From Artemisia argyi (taxonomy: Eukaryota; Streptophyta; Magnoliopsida; Asterales; Asteraceae): DNA of 64,000 nt. Every line of letters starts with the position of its first letter. Positions within the stretch are counted from its first letter, which is position 1. The notes below the pieces were generated by a model that was not told where the DNA came from, did no database searches, and saw only the letters and a list, made by a program, of their open reading frames with translations. The stretch spans positions 95,436,743-95,500,742 of the forward strand of contig CM060691.1 in NCBI GenBank assembly GCA_030686995.1, written 5' to 3'. The position numbers were made by a program, and so were the translations under genes. Positions 24,367-34,540 of the stretch are shown one piece after another.

Positions 24367-25534
24367 AGTTAGATGGCATGTAACTTAAATTTTAAGGGTA
24401 TATATTTTTGATGTGAAAATCAAAACATGTATAAAGATGCATGCACTCATCTTTATAGCATAAGTTTAAAAAAACTTTTTATTACCAATTCGTGAAATTA
24501 ATACACAAAGTTTTACTTGAGGTTTAAAAACCTTAAGATGACTTTCTACAATTATGATTTTAAAAGTAATTCGTTTAAGACATATTCAAGATTGTGATAA
24601 CCAAGGCAGACTCTAAGGCTCTTTTCTAAGCCTTCAAATCACGGTTATGAATATCATCTTAAAGGACTTAATTTTAAAAGCATATTTGTACAAAACATCA
24701 ATCAAGCAAAAGTTTATGGATTCAATCTCAAAATCATGTAATAAAGTATGAATTTTGCTAGTCTCGCCTGGGAGCTGATTACCGTGCGAATCGGACCACT
24801 ATCGGCACTTAAGACCTTGCAAGATTCTTCCTTTATCACTTTAGTTTCACCGTTATTAGTCCATATTATTTTCTTTTATGAAAATCACCCTTTTATTGCT
24901 TACAACAAGTCAAACAATTAAGAAGACAATAAAACAAGTAATTCAAAGAAAATAGATAACTAATAATAAAAACGTGAAACAATTAGCCACATGCATACCT
25001 TTTTAGAAAAGATCCTATAAAATCAAGTCTAGGTATATTATGCATGCAATCAACTAAGGCCTTCCCTTCTTAATGGAAGTGGAGCCACATATATTGACGA
25101 ATCAATTGCGTAGGCCAAAGCTAATATACACACCACATAGCACGTAAATTGATTTTAATAATATAATTGAGGTCTTCCCCAATATTAGATTTATCTAAAC
25201 ATGTGACAAAGCTTAACAATTAATAAACAATTAATAACCCATGACTAACATGCATGTTTCGTCACGGAACAAAGCATAACAATTACCAATTAGGTCACAT
25301 AGATACGTTCAATTAACTAGTTAATGACCTAGGGTTTCTAATTAATTACAATTTAATTTATTTAAACCACAAACCCTAATTAGGGTTCATGGAAAATCGA
25401 CACCCCCCCAAAATTAGGGTTAGGGTTTCGAAAAAATTAAAAAAAACAACAAACCCTAGATCCAAAACATGTATCTAAAACTATTAAAGATACAATTTTT
25501 ATTATGTTTAAGTAATAAATTACATGTTATACAT

Positions 25535-25548
25535 GGCTCGTGATGCCA
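25535..25548 (-). promoter_or_regulatory. PBS-like site of the non-autonomous LTR element
   Basis: The minus strand reads TGGCATCACGAGCC one base after the LTR end. It resembles the copia methionine-tRNA site (TGGTATCAGAGCC) but differs at several bases, so the primer is uncertain. Confidence 0.55.
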
Positions 25549-25549
25549 C

Positions 25550-26370
25550 TGTTAGAATTTTAATAACCATGACAATCATATATATATATTCTAATATCAA
25601 GTAATCACATATGCGGAAGCGTAGGATCAAGTATAACATATAAAGGTTAACTAAAACATAAATAAAGAACGTACCGTATGCAATCTTGAATTTTTGGATG
25701 AACCCTAATTAGGGTTTATATGAATTAGGGATCTATTGATTAACCCCTTACCATTTTGTTAATCGATCCAAGATGTAAACAAAAATATGTTTACACCACG
25801 TTCTTGTACACACGTACTATTAACGAATTAAAGTAAATGCTAGTTTAATATTACACAAAACAATTTTGTTTAAAACAAAAAACAATGACCAAAGTCAACA
25901 AATCACCAAACTACCTTTTACGATTTGTTGTTATCTTGTCGAGCATGTGCAGAAACCAAAAGAGATTTAAACATTAAATAAATAATGCATGTACATGCAT
26001 GACAACATGCATGTATGTATCTGTGATACATGTCGACAAACCGAAAAGCAATAACAATAGTTAAGGTTTTGATATTAAACGTGTACAAGAGATGCTCTCA
26101 AAATAAACCTTTGACCTTGCTTTTATAGGATACAAAATTTAAAGAACAAGTTAGGGTTCTCCATTTTTTATCCATGGTCCTTATCTTTGTATGTTAGTTA
26201 ATTTTCACCAATTACTAACATTCTTTATTTGTTTTGTGTAATTAATAATTAAATATAACTATTTATATTAAATTATTAAACTTTAATTCTCATACGTAAA
26301 GTGTGCAATCCCATGGTCTCGAGTTCGATTCTAGACATATACATATTAATATTTATCCACAACTCTAACA
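25550..26370 (-). mobile_element. 5' LTR of the non-autonomous element
   Basis: The 821-bp unit has matching inverted ends, TGTTAGA and TCTAACA. A minus-strand TATA box lies near 26131-26140 (read TATAAAAGC), about 590 bp before the LTR/PBS junction. Seed-type RY words are present: the palindrome ATGCATGTACATGCAT at 25985-26000 and ACATGCATGT at 26005-26014. Sequence composition matches the neighbouring internal region. Confidence 0.7.
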
Positions 26371-27464
26371 AAATACTAGTAAATAGTTTATCTACATAAT
26401 TACTATCATCACTTTACTGCTTGAAGCATCCAAGGGCAGGCACCAAGAAAGTCAATAAATTCAAACTACCGTCTTTGTAACCACCCTATGTTGTGATTTT
26501 GATGTTAGATGCGAAATTTAGTTGGATTGTATACGAGTTTTAATCGCTCTTGACCAATAGCTTGAATGGCTATTTTTTTTTTTTTTATTATTATTTTTTT
26601 TTTTTTGTATAATTGGAAATGCAGAGTCAAAAATTGGGTGGTTCTCTTTCTACTACTACTGAATTTGAATATAATTAAATCCTTAATAAACATGTTACAT
26701 AAGCACATGAACTTCTGAATTAGAATAAACATGTAGAATCATTTATAACTAAATTTTGATGATGCAATTAAAAGAAATTTAGTAATTTTACCTGTGATGC
26801 GACTAAGACTACGCTCGTTGAGAGAGGTGCCGCCGGTGAAAGAGTGAGTTTGCGGTTTTTATGACGGATTTGAAGGAAGGGGGTGGTTAGATTTTTTGGA
26901 ATTGGGTGAGAAGCAAAAATGAGTTTTAAAATTTAAAATACAGGGGAAAAGGAAGTTTTGCTCACGGGACCTATAGTAGCTTATTTTCTAAAGGTTCCTT
27001 TAACTCACACTTCATTTGGTTGCTTATCTTTTTTAAATGCTCTTTCAAGCTATATCACCTAAACAAGACTTTATTTTTAATGTTATCTTTTCTTTTTTTT
27101 CTTTTTTTAAATACGCTCAAACTATGATAAGCTCTGATAAGTTCGCCCGCCAAATATACCCTATAAATCTCGACTAGAAGGGGTAAATATACAAAAGATT
27201 TCTTTTGTTCCCTAGTTTACAGTATAAAACAGTTTTTTATCAGTTTTTTTTTCCGTATTTTCTGTCAATTCTAATATTTTTACTTATTAAACTTTATATT
27301 TTTTTGTTCCGTATTTTCAGGTTAATAGTTTTTTATATAAAAAAAATTATTAAAAAGAAAATAATAATAAATAAATAAAACGAAAAAAACAGGTGGTGGG
27401 GGTGCCCCTTGTAATTTTTGGGGGTATAGATAACTTGTCCCGCTAGATATAAAGCAAAGAGAAA
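26371..27464. other. Unassigned DNA with one exon-like piece
   Basis: No supported gene. On the minus strand, about 26900-26792 is richer in G+C, reads like a 5' untranslated or first exon and ends at a good donor (CATCACAG then GTAAAA at about 26792), with a poly-pyrimidine region downstream. No coding exon could be joined to it. It could be the start of a host gene truncated by the LTR at 26370. Confidence 0.35.
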
Positions 27465-27636
27465 AATGTTAGACTCACTCACAAAATTCACACAAAAGAT
27501 CCACTTGCTGACGTGTTAGCGGGTGATTGGTGCATTTTCTGACAGTTTCTCTCCTCTCTATCTTATTAAACCAATCACCTGCTGACACGTCAATGATTGA
27601 TTTTTTGTGTGAATTTTATGAGTGGTTATAACATTT
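27465..27636. mobile_element. Foldback MITE of about 170 bp
   Basis: The first and last roughly 67 bases are inverted copies of each other at about 80 percent, starting AAATGTTA and ending TAACATTT, with conserved AAAATTCACACAAAA and GGTGATTGGT segments. No coding capacity. I could not fix the target duplication, so the superfamily is open. Confidence 0.6.
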
Positions 27637-28036
27637 CACAAGCAAAACTGGATATTTACAATTTAAAAATTTTAAAGATGAGAAACGTTTAATTTAATCA
27701 CCAAAAAATCTTTTAAAACTAACAATTCTCACTTAAAGCATCAGGTGCCTCGGAGCCATACGGCTCGTGAAAAAAAGTGTGTCCATCAGCATTTTTTCTC
27801 TATAATTCATAACCAATAATTTAACCAAAAAAATAGTCTCCCTCCATCACTAAGTTATAAAACACCCCTAGACCTCACATATTTTACTCTTTTTTTCATT
27901 AATTTAAATAAAACTACGCATTAAACTAAACTATAAATTCAATCAATTAAATAAAAGACATAAAAAAGTACATAATTTAAAACAAAGACATAAAAAACAC
28001 ACATAAAAATAAAAGTACAAGATCTAAACTAGTTTT

Positions 28037-28220
28037 TGGGAAAATATTTTGCTCATATTTCCTTTTTGGCCGCCTCGATTATAGCCGCGTCTACCATATC
28101 CATTCCGTCGGTGTTGATTGTAAACATATTAGTCCTTGTTCCTTGTTTGAGATTTGATTAATTCCACTCTCGCCCTAGCCTTGTTTCAGGTTTCTTCCAT
28201 CTTCGCCTCATGGTCTAGAG
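28037..28220 (-). pseudogene. Relic of a Lys/Glu-rich coding region, possibly transposon-associated
   Basis: The minus strand reads LDHEAKMEET, then a stop, then NKARARVELIKSQTRNKD and a further frame TDGMDMVDAAIIEAAKKEI. Such Lys/Glu-rich C-termini are common in NAM-like or Myb-like proteins that accompany Harbinger-type elements in plants, but the match is from memory and weak. Two stops and a frame change show it is not functional. Confidence 0.3.
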
Positions 28221-28221
28221 T

Positions 28222-28224
<3 letters not shown>

Positions 28225-28269
<45 letters not shown>
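28225..28269. repeat. Homopolymer T(45)
   Basis: An uninterrupted run of 45 T residues. It could be the poly(A) tail of a reverse-transcribed insertion on the minus strand or simple slippage. Confidence 0.9.
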
Positions 28270-28271
<2 letters not shown>

Positions 28272-28567
28272 AACATTTCTTGAAATATTTCTTGTGAAGA
28301 AGTGGCAGATGAGTTTGAAGATTGTTGATTTTTAGACTTCCGTTCTTTGTCGGGTGGACGCAACAAAGTATAATCTCCAAAATAGATGGGGTTCTTCTTC
28401 TGTTGGTCGTCTTTGGTTTCTTTTTGTATGAGTCGAATCAGGATTCAACCAATTTTTGTTTGTCTTTCAACAAAATCTAAGCTTTTTGTGAGGACAGCGC
28501 AAGGGTAGGTTAACTACTTGCCTTTATAATATTCTCACTTAAAATTTTGAGCTAGCCAATATTACTG

Positions 28568-28819
28568 ATGACATACCCTCCGAATTGGCTCGGAGGCCTC
28601 CCCTCTCGTTGGGATCTACTCTCACTAAAAATATATGAGCCTCTGAATAGGCTCTTGTGGCGTAAAACTATCTATATGATGGCTACCGGAATGGGAATTC
28701 GCCAACCGAATCACAACGCCCCTTGGTGTGTGCCCTTCGATAAGACTAGCGCAGAGGTTAACTCTGACCAAGTCAAACCCATGTTCTTGTCCCAGTCAAG
28801 CTTTCCGCTAAGATAGGGT
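28568..28819. other. Unassigned G+C-richer segment with an 82-codon open frame
   Basis: The plus-strand frame 28568-28816 starts MTYPPNWLGG and matches no family I know. Base composition is higher in G+C than the flanks. It ends next to the perfect hairpin, so it may belong to the same unknown element. Confidence 0.3.
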
Positions 28820-28897
28820 GTTTACAGAGTTACTTACTTGTTTCTGCAAAGAGTTGAAGCTTACATCTTGCAGAAACAAGTAAGTAACTCTGTAAAC
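28820..28897. repeat. Perfect 30-bp inverted repeat with an 18-nt loop
   Basis: The arm at 28820-28849 is the exact reverse complement of 28868-28897; the loop is 28850-28867. A transcript from either strand would fold into a perfect 30-bp stem. It could be a snapback formed in repair, a tiny foldback element or a small-RNA precursor. I cannot tell which from sequence alone. Confidence 0.9.
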
Positions 28898-29024
28898 CGT
28901 TTATACGTGTTAGGTTTAGGTTATATCTCTGATTTGGAGATCTTAATATTAGGGTTTGGTTTGCATGACATTTGCTTGTTTATCTTTCGTTATACATGTT
29001 TTACAAGCCATACAGGTGACTACA

Positions 29025-29938
29025 TGTTGGGTCCATTCAGGACCCAAGTGTCCTTAAACTAGGATTTGAATAGAAAATACCCTAAGTGTTGTATATCCGT
29101 AAACATTAACCAAGTCACTGAGTGAACAGTCACTCAGTGAGTCATCTTCTGGAAGTTCAGGACAAGCGTTAGAAGAATGACTTTTCATTCGGTGAGGCGG
29201 GACTCAGTGAATGATACCTGAGTCAAAGAAGAAGGTGATAGGTTCAGTGAGTGATGACAATAGCTCACTGAACCCCAAGTCTCCTCAACTATAAAGAAGA
29301 CTGAAGACTTATAAACTGAAGGAAAGGCGAGCATAGGCGGAAGAGTTTGAAACATATAAGGAGGAGTCCTTATTAAGCAAAGGTAAAACCTTCCCAAAAA
29401 GGCTAATGTTCAAAACGGTGTCATCATTGTTCCTCATAAAGCAATATTATCCTATACCCAAAATAGATAATTGTAACAGAGACAAGATACGTAAGTATTT
29501 TGTCCAAACTAGCATAGGTCATATTTGTCTTCATTATAACGGTTGTCAAATATACTTGTGTATAAATAGGTGCATAAGGTGGAGTAAAAGTTAAGTTTGT
29601 GCACTAAATGCTTAGACAGTCACAAAACTTTTACTCCTTTAAAGACAGCTAAGTCTCTGAGGTTAGGTCAATTGGTTAGCATAGTTGTACTTATGCTTAG
29701 CTTAAGTTTAGAGAGGAGATTACACCATACTTGTCATTTCAATCCCAAGTGTTGTTTCGCAAACACTTGGGTATAATTCTTTGTTAATTGCAAATAGAAT
29801 TAAACGTTGAAAAAACCTTTGTATCTATTCTACTTTATGTTTTTCTCTTATTAACAAAGTATTTCATTACATTATTTGAGGCATGGGACACAGTTAGATT
29901 AACTTTGTAGTTAAGCTGATCGTGTAAAGGGAACAACA
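29025..29938 (+). mobile_element. Probable solo LTR, copia-type
   Basis: The 914-bp unit starts TGTTGGGTCC and ends GGGAACAACA. It is flanked by CTACA (29020-29024) and CTACC (29939-29943), a four-of-five match to a 5-bp target duplication. A TATA box TATAAATAGG is at 29561-29570. Near the start is a short inverted repeat TCACTGAGTG/CACTCAGTGA separated by six bases. No PBS or coding region follows, so it is best read as a solo LTR. Confidence 0.6.
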
Positions 29939-29956
29939 CTACCAAAACCCTACAAT

Positions 29957-30035
29957 ACCACCACCACCACCACTGCAACTACAATTACCACCACCACCAC
30001 TACCACTATTGATATAGCCACCACCACCAACATTA
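29957..30035. repeat. Imperfect (CCA)n tract
   Basis: Runs of CCA interrupted by CTG, CAA, ATT and TAG triplets. Confidence 0.85.
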
Positions 30036-30476
30036 CCACAACGACTGCCACTACCATAATTAGGTGCTTTACTTTGGTTGTGTTTGACGTAGGCTTATAG
30101 GTAGCTTACAAGGGCTTAAGCTTATAAAATAAGCTAACTTATAAAATAAATTTTGTTTGTCACACAGGCTTGTGGATGTTTTCATAAGTCATAAGCATTC
30201 ATCAGCCGAAGCCTATTGAAATAGGTGGGGTTTATAGTTAGTCAAATTACTTAAATACCATTCAAAATTAAATAGTTTAACACACACAAGCTTGAAATAT
30301 ATGAGTTTTAATTTAATGTATTTTTATATGATTTTATATTGATAAGCTTTAACTATAATTAATTCGGCAAATAAGTTTATAAAAATATAAGCTTCAGACA
30401 GATTGTAATATAAGCGTAAGCTCTAACTCCGGCTCCGACCTATTTCACTAAACATACCCTTTAGTATAAAACATTG
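30036..30476. other. Unassigned DNA, possibly MITE-derived
   Basis: The segment contains several AAGCTTATAA and TAAGC words in both orientations. Its two ends are loosely inverted (GTGTTTGACGTAGGCTTA near 30080 and a CCTATTTCACTAAACATACC text near 30440), so it may be an old foldback element. No gene. Confidence 0.3.
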
Positions 30477-30484
30477 AGCAAAAC

Positions 30485-30818
30485 CAATGTTTTGAAAACT
30501 GGGTTCGAAATCGACCCGGTGGAGTCACCGGGCACCGGGTCAACCGGTTCGACCGCCGGGTCAATCCGGTTTTTAATTTATTATTTTTTTTATTTTTTCG
30601 AACGGGTTAACTGGTTCGACCACCGGGTCAACACGGGTTTCATTTAAAAAATTTGAAAAAACGAAACTCGGCCGGGTTTCAAGAACCGGTTTGACCCGGG
30701 TCACTCAAAACCCGACGGGTCTAACCGGTCAACCCGGTTTTAGAAACCCGGATTTTTTAACCCTTTTTTTGCCAGAACCAGTTAACCCGGCCGGCTCGAC
30801 CCGGGTTTCAAAACACCG
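30485..30818. mobile_element. hAT-type MITE with 8-bp target duplication
   Basis: The 334-bp element starts CAATGTTTTGAAAAC and ends GTTTCAAAACACCG, imperfect inverted termini. It is flanked by identical 8-bp repeats AGCAAAAC at 30477-30484 and 30819-30826. The interior is full of GGGTCAACCGG/CCGGTTGACCC words, far richer in G+C than its surroundings. Length of target repeat and termini fit the hAT superfamily. Confidence 0.75.
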
Positions 30819-30826
30819 AGCAAAAC

Positions 30827-33549
30827 TCCCTTTTACTTGAAAGCTTGTAACCGAACCTAAATTAATTGGAGGGAAGAGTTTTTCATTTCCCGCCAATTTC
30901 TTCCCTCCAACTTGTTCATGTGACACCACGTTTCCCTTCTTCCTCCTTCCTACTCCCTCTATAGAAGACTTATTCAAAAGAAGCTTTGACATAGTGTTCA
31001 AGTAGAAAGTTTATGAACCAAGGTATATGAGAATTTCATATCATATTTTTTTGTTCATTTGCTACAATGCTAGATGCAAGATACTTATCATAGAACTTTT
31101 TGTATTTCTCTGTTACTTACTAGCCAGTTGCCCAGTTGGTTGTTTTATTTTGCCACTTAAAGTCAATTGATTGTTTCTATTGTTACTTGTACATAGGACT
31201 TGTTCGATGAAATGTGTAAATGAAATATTAGGAACAAAAACTTGTTTATATGTTCAATTATGTCTATGTAATACCTATATATGTAATTAATGTTCGGGAT
31301 TGTTTACCTTAATATGTAAATTCCATCATAGATATAAAACATTTTAAGTTTAATCGTCTCTCGTTTTCCTTCCCAATTTTTATTATCCCAAACAAATGTC
31401 CAGCTTTTGTGGTTAAAGATCCTCCGTTATAATATTATGTGTATTTGAGTATGAGCTAGTCTTATTTTTTTCATTTTGTCAATGCTACATAGCTTCTAGA
31501 TCACTGTAATGAAGCTATTACACTCACTCCTACAACATAACATTTGAAACAGGCTCATCTTTGAGTTAAACCCTACAACTAGCCTTAGTAACCATATCTT
31601 CAATTTAAAGTCTTGTTTTTTGTGATGATCTTAAATGTGCTGTGCAGCTGTGCTATATTACTGATATGGGAGTTGTCTTGTTGTATTCGGACAATAATTA
31701 CTTTTATGTGCTTCTTAGTTCTAATTTCTAAAGTAAAATGTTATTGACTTATTGTCTAATTCTTTCTTTTTAAGACATCAAGTCCTGACCCGAACACTGA
31801 AGGCAGCAGCTTGCTAGGTATGGCTTACTCCTTTTAGGCCACTATATTTCATTACTATTTACAATTAACTCATACGTGTTTTGACACTTAGTCCCAAAGT
31901 TGAATTAGTTCCTAATCATCATATAGTTTTACTTCTAACTAACCATTATACTTGCAAAAATTGATATGTTAAATTATGCGACTTTGCAGGTCATCACAGT
32001 CAGTTGTAAAGTCCTCATAAGTAAGGTTAGGGAATATTACTAAAGGGTAATTATGAAAGATGTAGAAAGCTTGCTTCCTTTTCTATAAAAACTAATATCT
32101 TTATGGCTGGTTTAAGTCTATAGATCCAATTCTGCACCAAGGTCCATTCAGAGTGCTACTAGATATATATCCTCACAACAGAAGAGTAGGGAAGATAACA
32201 ATAAAGGTTGTCTCTCATATTGAATTCATATCTTAGTTTGCAAAAAAAATAACCATTTGTTAGTAAAAAAAATGTATATGGCTTTGTTTAAGTTAATTCT
32301 GGGTTTGATTTTGATGTTGGTAACTAGGTATCAGTTGTAGCATTTTTTTTTTTATTTTTTAATTTTTTCTGTTGGTTTTTCCACATCTAAGAATATGAAC
32401 TTTTGTTATTTTTAAGGGACGAAGAAAGTACATAAATTTTGATATATGATGATCTATGAAATAACTGAAGTTAATGTAGCATCTCCGGATATAATGAGAC
32501 CTAGGGGGTAACCAAAATATTACAAGTTGCGATGATTGCAATACATGGTATTGATGTGTAAATTGTGAAGGTACATATAATCTATACTTTTCATCCATAA
32601 CTTGATTTTAATAGGTTTGGAGTCACTCAGGTAAGAATATTTTAACTCTCTTTTACAGGTACCATTAAAATTTTAAACACTGATCGACTGCCTTATGTGG
32701 TATACTGACAGAAGGTCCATAAAGATTGGTTGGAACAATTTTTTGATAAGAGATGTGATCTTCCTTATGCATTGTGCCACTTGATCTATGTATTCTTTCT
32801 CGAACAGAGGCATAGGCTTTTTAATTATGCCTGCTCACCGTTCTTATGTCATGCAATGTCACTCATCTATACACATGACTCTCTCTCAAAAAAATTCAAA
32901 TGTACAAAAAATTATGCAATGTTTACAACACTTTGAAGCAAGAATTTTTCAGAATTACCACAAGCAAAGCATTGTGTACAATGAAAACAAGCATAACTCA
33001 AAATTCAGACCAAAATCTTACAATTATACATTAAATAACATTTAAAACACCCCTGGACTTATTATTACAATTAATTAAACATAATGTACAACCCTCCATA
33101 ATCATTTACATCATAAACAATGAAGAAGGAAATCAAAAGAACCTTGTTACAATGGATCGGTGGGGTTTTATAAGAAAGTAAAAATGGTTAGTTTAGCCTT
33201 CTCCTTTCTTGGTTCTATTTTGAAGTCACCTTCTTTGAGGAAAGTAACAATCATTTTCAATCTTCAAGACCAATCTGTGACCCCTGTGGGAAAGTGAGAA
33301 AACTATTAACAATTGATGATCGACCCTTGCTTTCTTGTTTGACCAAAAGAAAATGAATAGTTTGGTTTTTGGGAGGAAGAGATGGACAAAAAAAATGGAT
33401 CTGATGAAATAAAAAAAAAAAAAAAAAAAGGCAGCGTGTATAAGAGAGAAAAATAGGAGTAGGGTTATGTTTATATGTATTTTGTTTTTAGTTATTATAT
33501 ATTGTATTACGTGTACCCCGTGTCCCACTGTGACACAATTTAATGGGTT
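30827..33549. other. Unassigned DNA with exon-like fragments
   Basis: No complete gene. Pieces with splice-like borders occur on the plus strand: a possible first exon ending at about 31021 (ATGAACCAAG then GTATAT), 31775-31817 between AAG and GTATGG, and 31990-32020 after TTTGCAG. Joined in one frame they give only a short peptide with a stop. A further open stretch at 32730-32936 (translation includes DWLEQFFDKRCDLPYA) is unmatched. These could be fragments captured by the Helitron that ends at 33882, or a decayed host gene. Confidence 0.35.
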
Positions 33550-33882
33550 TTTCGCCTCACCAAAATGTTCGAAATACGATTTTGGTAACGTTTTTATAAA
33601 CGTTGGGAAAAAATAAAATTATTAAATCAATTTAATAATTGTTTGTTTTAAGTCAATAAATGTCAAAAAAAATATAACTTTTACATTTTCTGATGAAAAT
33701 AAATAGCAGTACTATTAAAATAATTGCCTAAAAAATTACGGGTTGTTATAATTATTTTAATTAAAAATTGCCATTCATTCGTAAAGTTATTGTTAGAAAA
33801 AACATATAAGTGAAAAACATTTTTTTCACCATGAAATTTAGTTAGGGGTACCCGCCGCCGCATTGCGCGGGTTCCCTGCTAG
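33550..33882 (+). mobile_element. Helitron-like 3' end
   Basis: The end has a short hairpin (CCCGC ... GCGGG, 33851-33871) followed by TTCCCTG and the CTAG terminus at 33879-33882, then T. This is the plant Helitron signature of a GC hairpin about 10 bases before CTRR. I could not find the 5' TC end, so the left limit given is only where the A/T-rich terminal region begins. Confidence 0.6.
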
Positions 33883-34059
33883 TTTATAATGGTAAAGAAA
33901 CAAAGTCAAATGAAATCAATGTGAGATGGTAAATACATCATCTTCCTTTTGCAACAATTGTGTCAAAGAAAATGTTGGCTTTAAATCATATATTGTGATT
34001 ACGCTATAAAAAATGCCTCATCTTATGTAGTTTTCCTATCATCGTGGCAATATCTATAA

Positions 34060-34314
34060 TCTAATTAAGTGTTGTATTTAAGGTAACATATTTTTAAGTG
34101 TTGCAGTTATATGTGAAATGTGCAACGCTTTTTACTAAGTGTTGTCTTTAAGCATTAAAATTGTGACACTTTTCTAAAAGTGTTGCTTTATACGTATCAT
34201 AATATGCAACACTAATTTTTAAAAATGTTGCTATATCACCAAGTTGTCAAAAAGGCAACATCTATTACAAGTGTTGCTTGTTAAGTGTTGCATTAGGCAC
34301 ATTTTGTTGTAGTG
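34060..34314. mobile_element. CACTA element end with subterminal repeats
   Basis: The right edge TTTTGTTGTAGTG (reverse complement CACTACAACAAAA) is a CACTA terminus. Inside it, AAGTGTTGC and its complement GCAACACTT recur about ten times, the usual subterminal repeat pattern. No left terminus was seen, so it is truncated or very small. Confidence 0.65.
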
Positions 34315-34540
34315 TCACACCAATTTGTAAGTTAATTGAAGTATTTTTCATCTCTTTTTAATTTCTTTGGTTAAATATATCGAGTGGCTAGTCAGCTAGT
34401 GTATTTCATTTTTATTAGTGTGGTCACATCACGGTTTCAATGACAAATTATGCTTACCCGAAAATTGAAGTGTGACGAACTGATATATATACTCTATATA
34501 CAATGTTATTGACACATCTTTCGATTTCTAATAAATTTCA
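34315..34540 (-). repeat. Diverged duplicate of chitinase upstream DNA
   Basis: Aligns with 38106-38320 over shared words TCACACCAATTT, ATCACGGTTTC and ATTGAAGTGTGAC, with gaps. The right-hand copy lies about 700-900 bp upstream of the chitinase start. This copy lies downstream of the gene, as expected for the promoter remnant of a lost tandem copy. Confidence 0.5.

Larger units (their letters stand above)
20925..25534 (-). mobile_element. Internal region of a non-autonomous LTR element (LARD-like), split by Athila
   Basis: This 4.6-kb A/T-rich region lies between the Athila element and a PBS-like site plus LTR at 25535-26370, so it should be the internal part of that element on the minus strand. 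I found no gag or pol signature on either strand; the longest open frame is about 109 codons. It contains a diverged 125-bp repeat and several scattered ACTCCCACT words. The rest of the internal region and the 3' LTR would lie left of the Athila element, outside the window. Confidence 0.6.
27637..28567. other. Unassigned DNA with coding relic and long T tract
   Basis: Nothing intact. It contains the relic at 28037-28220 and a 45-base T run at 28225-28269. Confidence 0.5.

Noticed and set aside
20925..25534. Possible endogenous pararetrovirus or pol relic
   Set aside because: I looked for reverse transcriptase, protease and coat signatures on both strands and saw none.
26300..26335. GAGTTCGATTC word like a tRNA B-box
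   Set aside because: No A-box at the right distance and no cloverleaf; it lies inside the LTR 25550-26370.
30729..31001. 90-codon minus-strand frame
   Set aside because: About a third of it is the end of the hAT-type MITE; no domain is seen.
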